Made by a program: the position numbers and the translations under genes. Shown here piece by piece: positions 35,101 through 45,023 of a DNA stretch of 64,000 nt. The DNA is from Blakeslea trispora (Eukaryota > Mucoromycota > Mucoromycetes > Mucorales > Choanephoraceae). The notes under the pieces were generated by a model that made no database searches, was not told the DNA's origin, and worked only from the letters and a program-made list of their open reading frames with translations. Position 1 is the first letter of the stretch, and the number at the start of each line of letters is the position of its first letter. The stretch is taken from positions 248,001 to 312,000 of the forward strand of contig JAIWNE010000007.1 of NCBI GenBank assembly GCA_025331445.1, given 5' to 3'.

Positions 35101-36521
35101 ACTGATGTTCTTTTAGGCTTTTGCACAAATGATCAGTCAAACAATCATGCTTGTCTGTAGAGAACAAAATTACATGAGTGACTTGTTTGGCCAGACACTC
35201 TCTGGTCCTAAATCATTCTTGGATCGTGGTATGGTTTATTCTCAAGTACCTAACAAATCCGATCTCTACAGTAGACGAGATAAGATCAAGGACGTAAAGA
35301 TCTCCAAAAAAGTCTTGTAAGTTAATTTACGTGTCCCTTTTTTTTTACATATTGTGTTTACATCTCTCTATGTAGGGCTTGGATGGAAATTATTTTTGAA
35401 ACATTAGAGCCCAATTTGGTTGGTTTATTAGAATATGGTGTCAAAAGTGATCCAACGTAAGTTGTGTGCTTAAAAAAAAACCAAGAAAAAAAGAAATGAC
35501 CCTTAAATTGTATTCAGTCAAGCTGTCAGTATGATGGGTGCAATGGAGTTTCAACAAGAGAAATGGGATGGTTCGGATCAAGAATTTGCTTTGCGATTAT
35601 GTAAATCCATTTTACAAAGATTGACTAAAATGTTTGAAACCTTTATTGTAAGTTGATTTCTTTAAATGATGTTTGAGCCATATTGACTAAATTATTTTGT
35701 AAAGGCTGATCAGGTTCGAGTGATTGAAGAGACAAAAGTAACCTCAAAGAAGCGAAAGGGTATTCTTTCTTTCTTCAAGACTTTCCCTGTATTTGCTATG
35801 CGAATGGAAATTGCTGCTAGTACAGTGCAACCCGAGTCTGATACGCGTGCCACTGTCAGTCAAGCTTATGAGAAGATCATTCAGGCAATGATGGCAAGTT
35901 TAGATACGATCGCTCGAGAGAGTGATCAAACGGGTGACGATAAGGAACAATTGAATGCTACCATCATGTATATAGGTATAAGATATAAACATGATTTCGA
36001 GAAAACACACTAAATTCCTCATAGAAAATATGCATCATATGTACAATACATTGCGTACCAACAAACTTCATGTACTTGAAAAATGGATTAAACATGCCAA
36101 GGCACAGTACGACAATAGTTTGAATGCCTATATCAAGGTCATCATTCGACGTCCATTGGGCAAACTATTGGAATTCTTTGAAGGTGTTGAGCAAATGATG
36201 CATACAAGTACACCTGAAGAAGTATCATTTCATATGAACTATAACAAGACACAATTACGTCGAGTGATCACCATGTACCCACCTAAAGAAATCAAAAAGT
36301 CGTTAGAACAACTCTATAAGCGTGTGGATAAACATTTCACAGAAGAAGAAGGTCTGCTTCAAGTTGTCTGGCGTGGCATTCAAGAAGAATTCATTCGTCA
36401 GCATGAAAAGATGGAAATGTTGATTCGCCAATGTTATCCTGATGCTGGTGTTCAACTTGAATTTACCATTCAAGATCTATTGGCCATGATGAGTGAATTA
36501 GCTCGCAAAGTCAATATATAA
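32121..36521 (+). CDS. SEC3: exocyst complex component Sec3 (EXOC1)
   Basis: Eighteen exons join in frame to 1064 aa. The N-terminal Sec3 PH-like domain spans five exons (TPRYLCLT, KKNIVRLLKVKRNQNGTF, SKGWSLDDIKQVQIID, FSITLNKPYLWAVE); in the family it binds PI(4,5)P2 and Rho GTPases. A Ser/Pro/Gln-rich linker (32860-33190), a charged coiled coil (EVKRERERLEKQAQEEKRRQ) and the C-terminal helical Sec3 domain follow (VEELLTDFNWKASGNAAALE, DMAPLYERDICELIDSTRTFY, SLEQLYKRVDKHFTEEEGLL). Exocyst tethers secretory vesicles at sites of polarised growth. The junction near 34801 looked like a frameshift but is solved by a 67-nt intron (34802-34868). Last exons: 34869-35056, 35117-35316, 35376-35456, 35518-35647, 35705-35975, 36025-36521. 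Confidence 0.94.
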
Positions 36522-36934
36522 CCATATTCATAGAGATTAAAAAAAAAAGTTTTGGAGAGGGGAAGCAAATCATTCTAGGATAATTTTTTTTTAAAACGGC
36601 TATAATTGAAAACCCTTACACTAATGCGCCCATTGTTAGTTGGTTGCACAACGCACAGACAATGATTTTCTAATATTCAACTCTTTGAAATTTCAGTCCA
36701 AGTTCACCTTTTTTTTGGCCTTTATTTTATATAATGTCAGGCTAAAGGAGTCATAGATATATATATAAAAAAAAGAAACTGTACAGTCATAATGGTGAAA
36801 ACCTATTGAAATGAGAATATGATGGATAAAAAAAAAATCTGAGTTTGAAAATTGGTCCTGCCCCTTTTTGGATTATACACTCTGAATCCACTGTATTCTT
36901 CTTTCTTACTATTATCCATCCAACATAACTCATT
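36522..36934. other. intergenic, RPL3 promoter
   Basis: SEC3 3' region and RPL3 promoter. A/T runs and TATATATATA at 36758-36767; no gene. Confidence 0.5.
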
Positions 36935-38280
36935 ATGGTAAGCCATCCATCCATCCTTCATCCATTGCAAAAAAAGAAGATAACTCAAGTACTAATGGGC
37001 TATATGATTTTTTTTCTTTTTGCCATTGTCTCCTTTTTTTCTCATTTGATCACTCTAGTCTCACAGGTAACGCATCTCAAACATGGTCATTGTAAAATCA
37101 TATGCTGACAATCATTTCTTTAATTAGAAAGTTTGAAGCTCCTCGTCATGGTCACTTAGGTTTCGGTCCTCGTAAGAGAACTAGATCTCACCGTGGTCGT
37201 GTCAAGGCTTTCCCCAAGGACAACTCTAAGCTTCCTGTCCACTTGACTGCCTTCATGGGTTACAAGGCCGGTATGACACACATCGTTCGTGATCTCGAAC
37301 GTCCCGGTTCCAAGATGCACAAGAAGGAAATCGTTGAAGCCGTCACTGTCATCGAATCTCCCCCTATGGTTATTGTTGGTATGGTTGGTTATGTCGAAAC
37401 CCCTCGTGGTCTCCGTTCCTTGACCACCGTCTGGGCTGAACATCTCTCTGAAGAAGCCAAGCGTCGTTTCTACAAGAACTGGTACCGCTCCAAGAAGAAG
37501 GCCTTCACCAAGTATGCTCAAAAGTATGCTGATGGTGCCAAGGACATCACTCGTGAAACTGAACGTATCAAAAAGTATTGTTCCGTCGTTCGTGTGATTG
37601 CTCACACTCAAATCTCAAAGGCCAAGATCAACCAACGTAAAGCTCACATTATGGAAATCCAATTGAACGGTGGTTCTGTTGCTGATAAGGTTGACTTTGC
37701 TCGTAACCACTTTGAAAAGGAAGTGACTGTTGGTTCTATTTTCGAACAAGATGAAATGATTGATATTATTGCTACCACCAAGGGTCACGGTTTCGAAGGT
37801 GTCACTCATCGTTGGGGTACCAAGAAGCTTCCTCGTAAGACTCACCGTGGTCTCCGTAAGGTTGCCTGTATTGGTGCCTGGCATCCTAGCAGAGTCATGT
37901 ACTCTGTTGCTCGTGCTGGTCAACGTGGTTACCACCGTCGTACTGAAATCAACAAGAAGATCTATCGTATTGCTAAGGGCTCTGATGCCAAGTCTGGTAC
38001 TACTGAATACGATTTGACCGAAAAGAACATTACTCCCATGGGTGGTTTCCCTCACTATGGTGTTGTTAACGATGACTTTGTCATGATCAAGGGTTGTTGT
38101 GCTGGTTCCAAGAAGCGTGTCATCACTCTTCGTAAATCTCTTACTGTTCACACCAAGCGTTCTGCCTTAGAAAAGGTTACCCTCAAGTTCATCGATACCT
38201 CTTCCAAGTTTGGTCACGGTCGTTTCCAAACTGCTGCTGAAAAGCATCAATTTATGGGTACTCTCAAGAAGGATATCTAA
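36935..38280 (+). CDS. RPL3: 60S ribosomal protein L3 (uL3)
   Basis: Three coding exons give 387 aa, exactly the yeast length. Exon 1 is only ATG (36935-36937), exon 2 is TCTCACAG (37059-37066), and exon 3 runs 37128-38280. Together they restore [16 protein letters not shown]. Intron 1 (121 nt) has a TACTAAT branch-point match and ends CTCTAG; intron 2 (61 nt) has CTGAC and ends ATTAG. The protein shows all family marks: [62 protein letters not shown] (split here for length), [18 protein letters not shown], and [13 protein letters not shown]. uL3 reaches the peptidyl-transferase centre. Codon choice is very restricted, fitting high expression. AATAAA lies 28 nt after the stop. Confidence 0.97.
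37059..37066 (+). other. RPL3: 8-nt coding microexon of RPL3
   Basis: TCTCACAG is flanked by CTCTAG on the left and GTAACG on the right. It supplies Ser, His and two bases of Arg, which are invariant after the initiator Met in eukaryotic uL3. Without it there is no way to reach the MSHRKF N-terminus, because the eight bases are preceded in frame by TAG. Confidence 0.88.
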
Positions 38281-38719
38281 GTCTTATTTGATAGCATCAT
38301 TTCCCTAAATAAAATATGATACAACTTTTTGTTAAAGGGGTGGCAAAACTATAAAATTGAGAGAATTGTGTAACTAGAGTTGTTTCATGCTGTTTTCTGA
38401 CTTTATAATTCTTGTTACGCTACAAAACAAACGGCTTCATTAGCTAATAGAATACACACACACACACATTAAGCCAGCATAGTAAATGAAAATTGTTTCA
38501 TCAAAGCGTCTGTTTTTTTTTTTTTTTTTGTAACGAAACACAAACAACCACCTTTTTTGCCCTAAATAGGACACATTTTTACAAGAGAGAGAGAAAATTA
38601 CGCATGCAATGTGACAAAATTCAACAAGTCAGCTGGTCAGGAATACCCTGAATTCCCTTTTCTTTTCTTTTCCGGACCCTAAATCTATTCTTTTTTCCGC
38701 GGAACAAGTACATTTTTAT
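38281..38719. other. intergenic, convergent 3' ends
   Basis: Spacer between RPL3 and the zinc-finger gene on the other strand. It contains (AC)8 at 38453-38468 and a T run around 38512-38529. No gene. Confidence 0.55.
38308..38313 (+). terminator. polyadenylation signal of RPL3
   Basis: AATAAA, 28 nt downstream of the RPL3 stop, followed by a T-rich stretch. Position and sequence fit a canonical poly(A) signal. Confidence 0.6.
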
Positions 38720-39645
38720 TTAACCAAACGTGCTGACAATATGTGCCAACTGCAATAAACCTGTTTGTACAGAAGATTCATCTGATGAGCTATTAGGCGT
38801 AAAAGAAGGGGAATCCAAAGAAGTATGTGTCGTAAAGGAGCCCAGAGTGGTATTGGTTGGAGATAGAGAAGGTGAATTAGTATTATGTTTAATAGGATGA
38901 AGTAAGGTTGAGGGGAATAAGGTATGTAGTGAGGCATCCGTCTGTCTTTTGTAAGACAATGGTTTGTGCTGATAAAACAATACAGGTGACTCCTTGAGTG
39001 ATAACTGTGTAGGCTGTACTTTATTGTTTTGTTTTTGCATGTGTGGTGAACCAATAAAGAGGGAATCAGCCTTTTTTATGTCGATAGGAATATAACGGTA
39101 TTTCTGAGGCTGTTGATGATGTGAGCTCTGTTGGTAGTATTTGTCTAGATGTTGATCAATCGTCAGTGGTCTCTCAGCTTTGTATGGATCAGATCGAATA
39201 CGTTGATGGGCATATAACTTTGGCTTTGGATGAACTTCTTCCAAACACTTTTTTGATACCCGTCTTGGGTTGTTTGACATGTGTGTACGATAATGCTGCA
39301 TCATGTTATCTTGACGTGAGAAACGAGACAGGCAACCAGGATAGAAACAAGGGAAATTCTTTTCTCCTGTATGAATTCGATGGTGTCTAGCCAAATGCCC
39401 ACTAAATAGAAAGCATGAATCATACAGACTTGGTCTGTTTCTCTTTTGTCTCACCTTGTTGTAAAGCTTTTTGTACAGCCGTTCTCTGTACAATGGTATC
39501 GTTTTTTGTTCTCTGTTGAACTGGTGTCTATGACAGTAGCTATAGGCATTATTTTGTTGATTGGCAACAAAGGTTCTTTGTCATCATTCAGTATGTTGAT
39601 AGGTCTTCCAGAGGCATTGATGGCTAGGAAACTAGATTCATTCAT
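38720..39645 (-). CDS. Nrg1-like C2H2 zinc-finger transcription factor
   Basis: Two exons (39645-39455, 39401-38720) give 290 aa. The first finger is split by the intron: YHCTENGC...KSFTTSGHLARHHRIH; the second is FPCFYPGCLSRFSRQDNMMQHYRTH, joined by the TGEKN linker. SGHLARH-IHTGEKN and RFSRxDNxxQHYRTH closely match the Nrg1/Nrg2 group, repressors that act with Tup1-type corepressors in yeast; that role is inferred here. The long C-terminal half is disordered, with basic KPKLYAHQRIRSDPYKAE after the fingers, His/Gln patches, and Ser/Thr/Pro-rich sequence. An in-frame TGA lies just upstream of the chosen ATG. Confidence 0.9.
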
Positions 39646-40069
39646 TTCTCATAAAGTGAGTGAGAAAAAAAAAAGAAGCAAAAGAGAGAAAGAAAGAAAC
39701 AACTCAATACACTTTTTTCCCGAAATTATGAACACACCTCCAAAAAAAAAAAAAAAAAAGAGGCACACTTTTTTAACACACATAAAAAATAATTGTTGGC
39801 TCAGATTCTTTTTTTTTTTTGTGTGCCAAATTTAAAGGGAGGTTCTCTATCAAATGTTGGCGCAGATCATCTGCAGAAACCCTTTCAGGTTGACCAAACA
39901 AAACATGAACACAAGCATCTTGTTTTCTTTTGATTGCAAGAGTTTTGTTGTTTAAGAGGCATTCCTTTTCTTTTTTTTTTAATAATGGTTAATGGGGGTT
40001 TTTTAGCCTTTGATCCAATTGTCTTTCTCTTCTCGAAAGATCTCTATCGGTTCTCCCTAGCTGAACATT
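39646..40069. other. promoter of zinc-finger gene
   Basis: AT-rich, with an A17 tract at 39743-39759 and T11 at 39810. No gene. Confidence 0.5.
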
Positions 40070-40545
40070 GATTTACGCCCGAAAGGTGAAATAGCCCTTG
40101 TGGTTGGTTAAACAGCTTCAGCACAAGTATCTTTCTTAGACCATGCCATTGTTCTCTATAAATTTATGTGAAAAGGCTGACTCGCCAACAATGACACAGC
40201 TACTCTTAAAGTCCATATCAATTTCTTGCTCTATCTTTGTACCCATTGAAAACGCTTCAAGATGCTTCTAAGTGAATCTCCTTTGGATGAAGACGTGCTT
40301 TTCTAAATGACAGAAGCACATTTCTCTGTCATGAATCTATGGATTGAAGTCTTGGTGATACTCAGATCTTTGAATTCATTAGTAAGACTCTCCATAGCTT
40401 GACCCAAGGTTGCTAAAGAACGATATTTAGATACCTGTTTCAAAAACAGCTTATGCTTCCTTGTCAAGCCATTCAAAAGAGGCTTGTTACCTATTGTGCA
40501 CAACTTATCATTGCGTCGAGAAAATAGGAAGAAACCCATAGGCAT
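40070..40545 (-). mobile_element. degenerate IS630/Tc1-type transposase relic
   Basis: Minus strand. The first 80 codons are open and include KLFLKQVSKYRSLATLGQAM and DLSITKTSIHRFMTEKCA, the helix-turn-helix segment of fungal IS630/Tc1-mariner transposases. Beyond a stop, pieces of the DDE catalytic core continue in shifting frames: RFQWVQ, then a degraded form of the IDEAGFN region (ESAFHIN), MAWSKKDTCAEAV, PTTRA, and AISPFG. Several stops and frame changes show it is dead. Neither the N-terminus nor terminal inverted repeats could be found, so the element's ends are unknown. It sits between the zinc-finger gene and CUE2. Confidence 0.75.
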
Positions 40546-41786
40546 TATAAGTACTGTACACTACAATTTAGTATACCAAAGTTAGATGAAGCAGTATGGA
40601 GACATTGAGCCAATGCGATTCACCGACAATAAATCAAGTCTTATTATTACCTACTTCTTCTGCAATGCCAAAGCCGAGTCCTTTCTCTACAATCCGCTAA
40701 ATCAGAAGCATGACCAACAACATGAGCCATACAAAGAGACAAACTATCGAAACAAACATGTCTACAGATGGATTGCTATATAGCCGTTTGTGTGACATGG
40801 TTAACTTGCATGATTTTGTTGATACAACAACTAGTTTGATAATGAGATCGATAAGTAGTGTGGTCAATTTGTTTTATTAAAGAAAAAGATTCTAACTGTT
40901 ATGATCAGTATAAGGGTAACAAGGTTGTTCAGTAGACTATGAGATATATGCTACTGATTGTTTAGATTAATGCATTAGAAGTCTCTTGCTACTTGTACGA
41001 TATGCAATAAAGAACTTGCTGAAGAAAGTCATGTGTTCTATCACTCATTTAAACTGACCAAGGATTCAAAAGCTAAAATGATACATGAAGACTAGAAAAC
41101 TAAATTAACATTTACACTCTAGACTTTCTAAGCTTGAGTGTTGTATACTTTTTTTTAACAAGGTGTGAAATACGACGCGCCTATAGTAAAGTCCTGATAC
41201 AAGATGAGAAAGCTGCCCAAGAAGAAGAAGAGAATATCAGAAACAAGTTTTTGAACTCATTCAAAAGCAAGTGAAAATCAATGCAATTTGAAGAGAAATG
41301 GAAGCTATTAGATGGAACTATTCTAGATAATAAATCATATCAAATGAGGATACATTGCTCTTTTGAGTAGCAAGCGATACCTCTTTTTTTTTAATCTTTT
41401 ATAGATTCAACAACCACATTAAGAACATGTCACTTATAGATCGTTGATCCCGATGACAATGTTTTCTCAGGAGAAAGAAAAAAAAAAGAGAGCAGTGCAA
41501 ACTATAGGCTTTGGATTTCGTCCCATCTTTTTATTCCCAATAGTAATAAATTTAGCTGTTCAAACAAGCTATCTTTTTCGAAATAGTGTCAAACGCACCA
41601 AGAGAAAACGAAACCTCAAAGGTTCTTTTGTCCTCTGGTTTCTTTCATTTAAAAAAAAAGAAAGTCAAAGAGCAAGGATCTTATGAGGTCATTGTCTTCA
41701 AGTGTTTTAAACTCCTTTATAAAGCAAATTGGTCTTTCTGCTTTTTTTTTCTCTCTCTCTTTCAGTTCTTAAAGAAAGAAAAAAAA
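40546..41786. other. intergenic, 1.2 kb with decayed coding fragments
   Basis: Upstream of the CUE2-like gene. On the + strand, 40995-41091 reads as ATCTICNKELAEESHVFYHS (a C-x2-C...H pattern) and 41160-41274 as a charged tail (RAYSKVLIQDEKAAQEEEE) ending at TGA. Both lack a start and may be remnants of one gene or element. A leader-like pyrimidine tract precedes 41787. Nothing is firmly assignable. Confidence 0.35.
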
Positions 41787-43493
41787 ATGGGCCGTTTGCA
41801 AGACAACCAATATAACACACCAAGGAACAATAAGACTCAAAGACAAAAGAAGGATCAAAACCTACAGCAAATAAAGCAAGACAGAGCTAGAGACGAAGCA
41901 AAACTACAGGCAGCCTTTTGTCCACCACTCGATCCCTCACTTATTCAAGCCATCTGGAATGACTCTTTTAACTATGACCAGTCCTTTCAAGTTTTGACAG
42001 CACTTGCAAAAGAAGCAGACCAAACATTGGATCAACAAGAGCTTTCTTTAGACAATTTGGATTTAGAAGATAACGCAACATCCTCTTCTTCTTCTGACCA
42101 GTCTGAAGATGACAATATCGAGTTCTTAATGACCTGTTTCCCGACACTCTCAATTCCAGACCTAATAGACGCACTCAAGACAGCTGAAAACGATGTAGAG
42201 AGGGCAACTGATGTATTGCTTAATCGAGAATTCATTTCGCAAAAGGAACATGACGAAAGTATCATGGCCGAACAAGAGCACAATCGAGACTCACTCTATC
42301 GTGGCAAAGAGACAAAGAGACACCGAGTGAAAAAGAAGAACAATCAGACTCAACCCATCTGGTCATCTGGTCATCTACCTACCGTAAAGAGTACACAAGG
42401 CAACACATCCAATCCCGGTGCCTTTTCGACCAACATGCGTAAGATTATGGAACAACAGCAGAATGAAGACGATGATTTCTATGCAGGCGATCTAGCCTCT
42501 GTACCATTCAACTTTTGGCACCAATACGATAGTACTGTCAAGTTGCTTCAGCGATTCTTTCCTCATCTATCTGAAATGATCATTGCAGCTGCTGTTCAAC
42601 ATTGTCGTGGTAACATCATTGCTTCCGTCAAGTCATTGATGGAAAAGAATCCAAACGAGAAGCCTGAGCACGAATTGACATGGTCTACCATTAAAGAGCT
42701 TGAACATGTCAAGCGAGAACTTGATGCCATCATGGTCGACAGGTCTTCTGAAGATGTAGCCAGAGTTGCACTAGGTGTGGTCATTCAATTTGAAGGACAA
42801 AAGAAGCCGCTGGACCAATTGGTTCAGGCAGGCGTAGAGCACTTTTTGTCCTTTGATGTCAACCAATTAGCATTAGAAGCACGTCTAAAGAAGATGGCAG
42901 CAGAATCAGACTATATTCGTGCTCAACAAAAGAAAAAGGAGATGCCTGTGATACCCGACTATCTATTGATCAACAATCAACAAAACTACCAGGAAGACGA
43001 CCCTGAGGAATGTCGTGATATGGCTATGCAATTGATTTTGGAAAGAAACGAATTGTTTCGTAAAGCAGCAGCAGCCTATAGAGCTGCTAAAAATAAGGGC
43101 CCCGGTGAAGGTGGTATTGCCTTCTTTTATTCGGATGAGGCAAGACAGTTGGATACACGTGCCAAAGATTGGAATATGCGAGCTGCAAGAGCTACTGTAC
43201 GCCGGCAGAGATTGAAACAGAATGACGATCATTTGCTTGATCTGCACGGTCTCACAGTGGCCGAAGTACAAGTACTTGTGACAGAAGGTGTAACACAATG
43301 GTATTCCCGAAGTCAAATGCAATCTGCTCGACTTCAATTTAGACCCTTGAAGATCATTACTGGTATAGGTAAGCACTCAAAGTATGGTGAATCCAAGTTA
43401 TTGCCAACGACACTTAAAATCTTGAGAAATGGTGGTTGGCAATATGATATGCCACATCCCGGTTGTATATATGTAAAAGGTGCAAAACACTAG
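41787..43493 (+). CDS. CUE2: CUE2/N4BP2-like Smr-domain endonuclease
   Basis: Intronless, 568 aa. Order: basic/Gln-rich head; CUE-like ubiquitin-binding helices (about 110-147, IEFLMTCFPTLSIPDLIDAL...VERATDVLLN) and a second helical CUE-like segment (KLLQRFFPHLSEMIIAAAVQ); DUF1771 (LILERNELFRKAAAAYRAA...AFFYSDEARQLD); and a C-terminal Smr domain with LLDLHGLTVAEV (Asp485, His487) and ITGIGKHSKYGESKL. In yeast, Cue2 cuts mRNA at collided ribosomes during no-go decay through this D-x-H motif. All key elements are present, so the same role is likely. The ATG at 41787 follows a long A run and precedes the conserved protein; the open frame extends upstream without conserved sequence. AATAAA follows the stop directly. 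Confidence 0.88.
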   Translation: MGRLQDNQYNTPRNNKTQRQKKDQNLQQIKQDRARDEAKLQAAFCPPLDPSLIQAIWNDSFNYDQSFQVLTALAKEADQTLDQQELSLDNLDLEDNATSSSSSDQSEDDNIEFLMTCFPTLSIPDLIDALKTAENDVERATDVLLNREFISQKEHDESIMAEQEHNRDSLYRGKETKRHRVKKKNNQTQPIWSSGHLPTVKSTQGNTSNPGAFSTNMRKIMEQQQNEDDDFYAGDLASVPFNFWHQYDSTVKLLQRFFPHLSEMIIAAAVQHCRGNIIASVKSLMEKNPNEKPEHELTWSTIKELEHVKRELDAIMVDRSSEDVARVALGVVIQFEGQKKPLDQLVQAGVEHFLSFDVNQLALEARLKKMAAESDYIRAQQKKKEMPVIPDYLLINNQQNYQEDDPEECRDMAMQLILERNELFRKAAAAYRAAKNKGPGEGGIAFFYSDEARQLDTRAKDWNMRAARATVRRQRLKQNDDHLLDLHGLTVAEVQVLVTEGVTQWYSRSQMQSARLQFRPLKIITGIGKHSKYGESKLLPTTLKILRNGGWQYDMPHPGCIYVKGAKH

Positions 43494-43571
43494 TTAATAA
43501 AAGAAAAATCTTTGTTTTTAATCATTTTTTTCTCTCTTTTTTTTTTAAATTTCGCCTTCCCTTTCCTTTCA

Positions 43572-44854
43572 ATGTCTCTGTTACTTACAAAGAATTGCGA
43601 TTTTGCTATTCTTGTGGCTATTGAAGACGGCAAGTAAATAGTGCACCAGAAAAGAGAGTTTGATAAAGAAAAAGAAAAAAAAAGCTTATTGACACTGCTT
43701 TAGGCCAACAGTTTAAGGAACAATTAGATAAAGATGTCTATCTAAACAGTCGACTTCACCTTCAATTACCACCACCTGTAGACGACCTTATACCACCCAA
43801 CACACGTCTATCGACTCGTTCACAAGTACTCACAGAGTCGCCACAGTGGAGAACAACACTAGTCTACTTTGTCTCACAACAACTCTTGAACCGATTACGA
43901 AAACATTCGGCACACATCACACTCGACATCACAAGTCTGTCCGAACAGTCTGAAACAGCCCATATTGGCTCTATTGAGCTCAAGATGGAGGATGCTAAAA
44001 CGGTGTTGATACACAAGGACAATCGCGACATTGAACAGATTCAAGCGTTTGTTGTAGATAAAGGTGAATGGCTTCCTCTTCACCATCCAGATCATCCTGT
44101 TCAGGGTAAGATCAAAGCTGGCTTGTTCTTGGTCAAGATGCCCAAGACATCAACAGCAAGAAATAAAGAGATAGGCACACCGCTACAAGCACCTGTCCGA
44201 ACTTCACTCAACAGTTACTCTCCTCAACCTCGAAGTCAAAGTGCAGAATTAGGGCTTGAGATCAGCACGGATGTCAGTAGAGTATTTGGCCAACAAGAAG
44301 CGAGTTCACTACTGGATGATGATTATGACTTTCAAGCCTATGAATATCAAAACACAGAGGGTTATAATGACCAAGTCATTCAGATAGGAAATGGCGTGGA
44401 CCAATATATCTTTATATTCCGCATTTTGGAGGCAAGACATCTTGCTTCGATCATGAGCCAATATAATGATAAAATTGAATCGGCCTATGTACAGTATAAA
44501 TTTGCAGACCAGGTCTTTTCGTGCAACATGGATCCACAAGAGGATAGCTGGAAGTCGATTGAATATCACAAAGGTGTTGCTCTACAAGGCCACTTTGAGG
44601 ACATCAAAGCATGGATAGCAGATCAAAATATGATTGAGGTTCTTTTGGTCATTAAGCTGGATTATGAAGATGAAGATAGAATCGTGGGGCTTTCGGAGGT
44701 TTATCTGAAGGATAAATATATGGACTTAATCAATCAGGCTAGCATTGTTTATGATGTGAGTAAGGCATGGCATATTAATGCAAGAAAACAATTTGCTCAA
44801 TTAAGGCTTCAACTTGGTCTGCTAGAAGGTTGGAATGAGCCTGAGCTACATTGA
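43572..44854 (+). CDS. CEP120-like double C2-domain protein
   Basis: Two exons (43572-43629, 43704-44854) give 402 aa. The N-terminal C2-like domain (NCDFAILVAIEDGQQFKEQL ... HIGSIELKM ... FVVDKGEWLPLHHPDHP) resembles the first C2 of centrosomal protein CEP120, including the beta-1 VxILEGR-like turn and the long charged loop. A Ser/Pro linker leads to a second C2/DUF3668-like domain (YIFIFRILEARHLASIM, VQYKFADQVFSCNM, IVGLSEVYLKD). Exon lengths fit only if intron 1 uses the GC donor G|GCAAGT; the nearby GT leads to a stop. CEP120 works in centriole assembly, which is puzzling in a fungus without evident centrioles. It starts 79 bases after CUE2 and is followed by a methyltransferase gene. Confidence 0.72.
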
Positions 44855-45023
44855 AATAATTTTTCCGGTCATTAAACACATCCTTTTTTTTTTCTCCTTT
44901 TGCATGTATTTTTTTTATTGTCTAAAGTTATGCTTTTTATACCGTTTCCGTCCCTTTATTTTCTCTCCCTCTTCTATCCTTTTTTCTTTCTCTCTTTCTT
45001 TCTTTTTCTCTTGATCTTTTAAT

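Noticed and set aside
37156..38151. Antisense open frames of 151 and 178 codons opposite RPL3
   Set aside because: Shadows of RPL3 codon bias; low-complexity Thr/Asn-rich translations.
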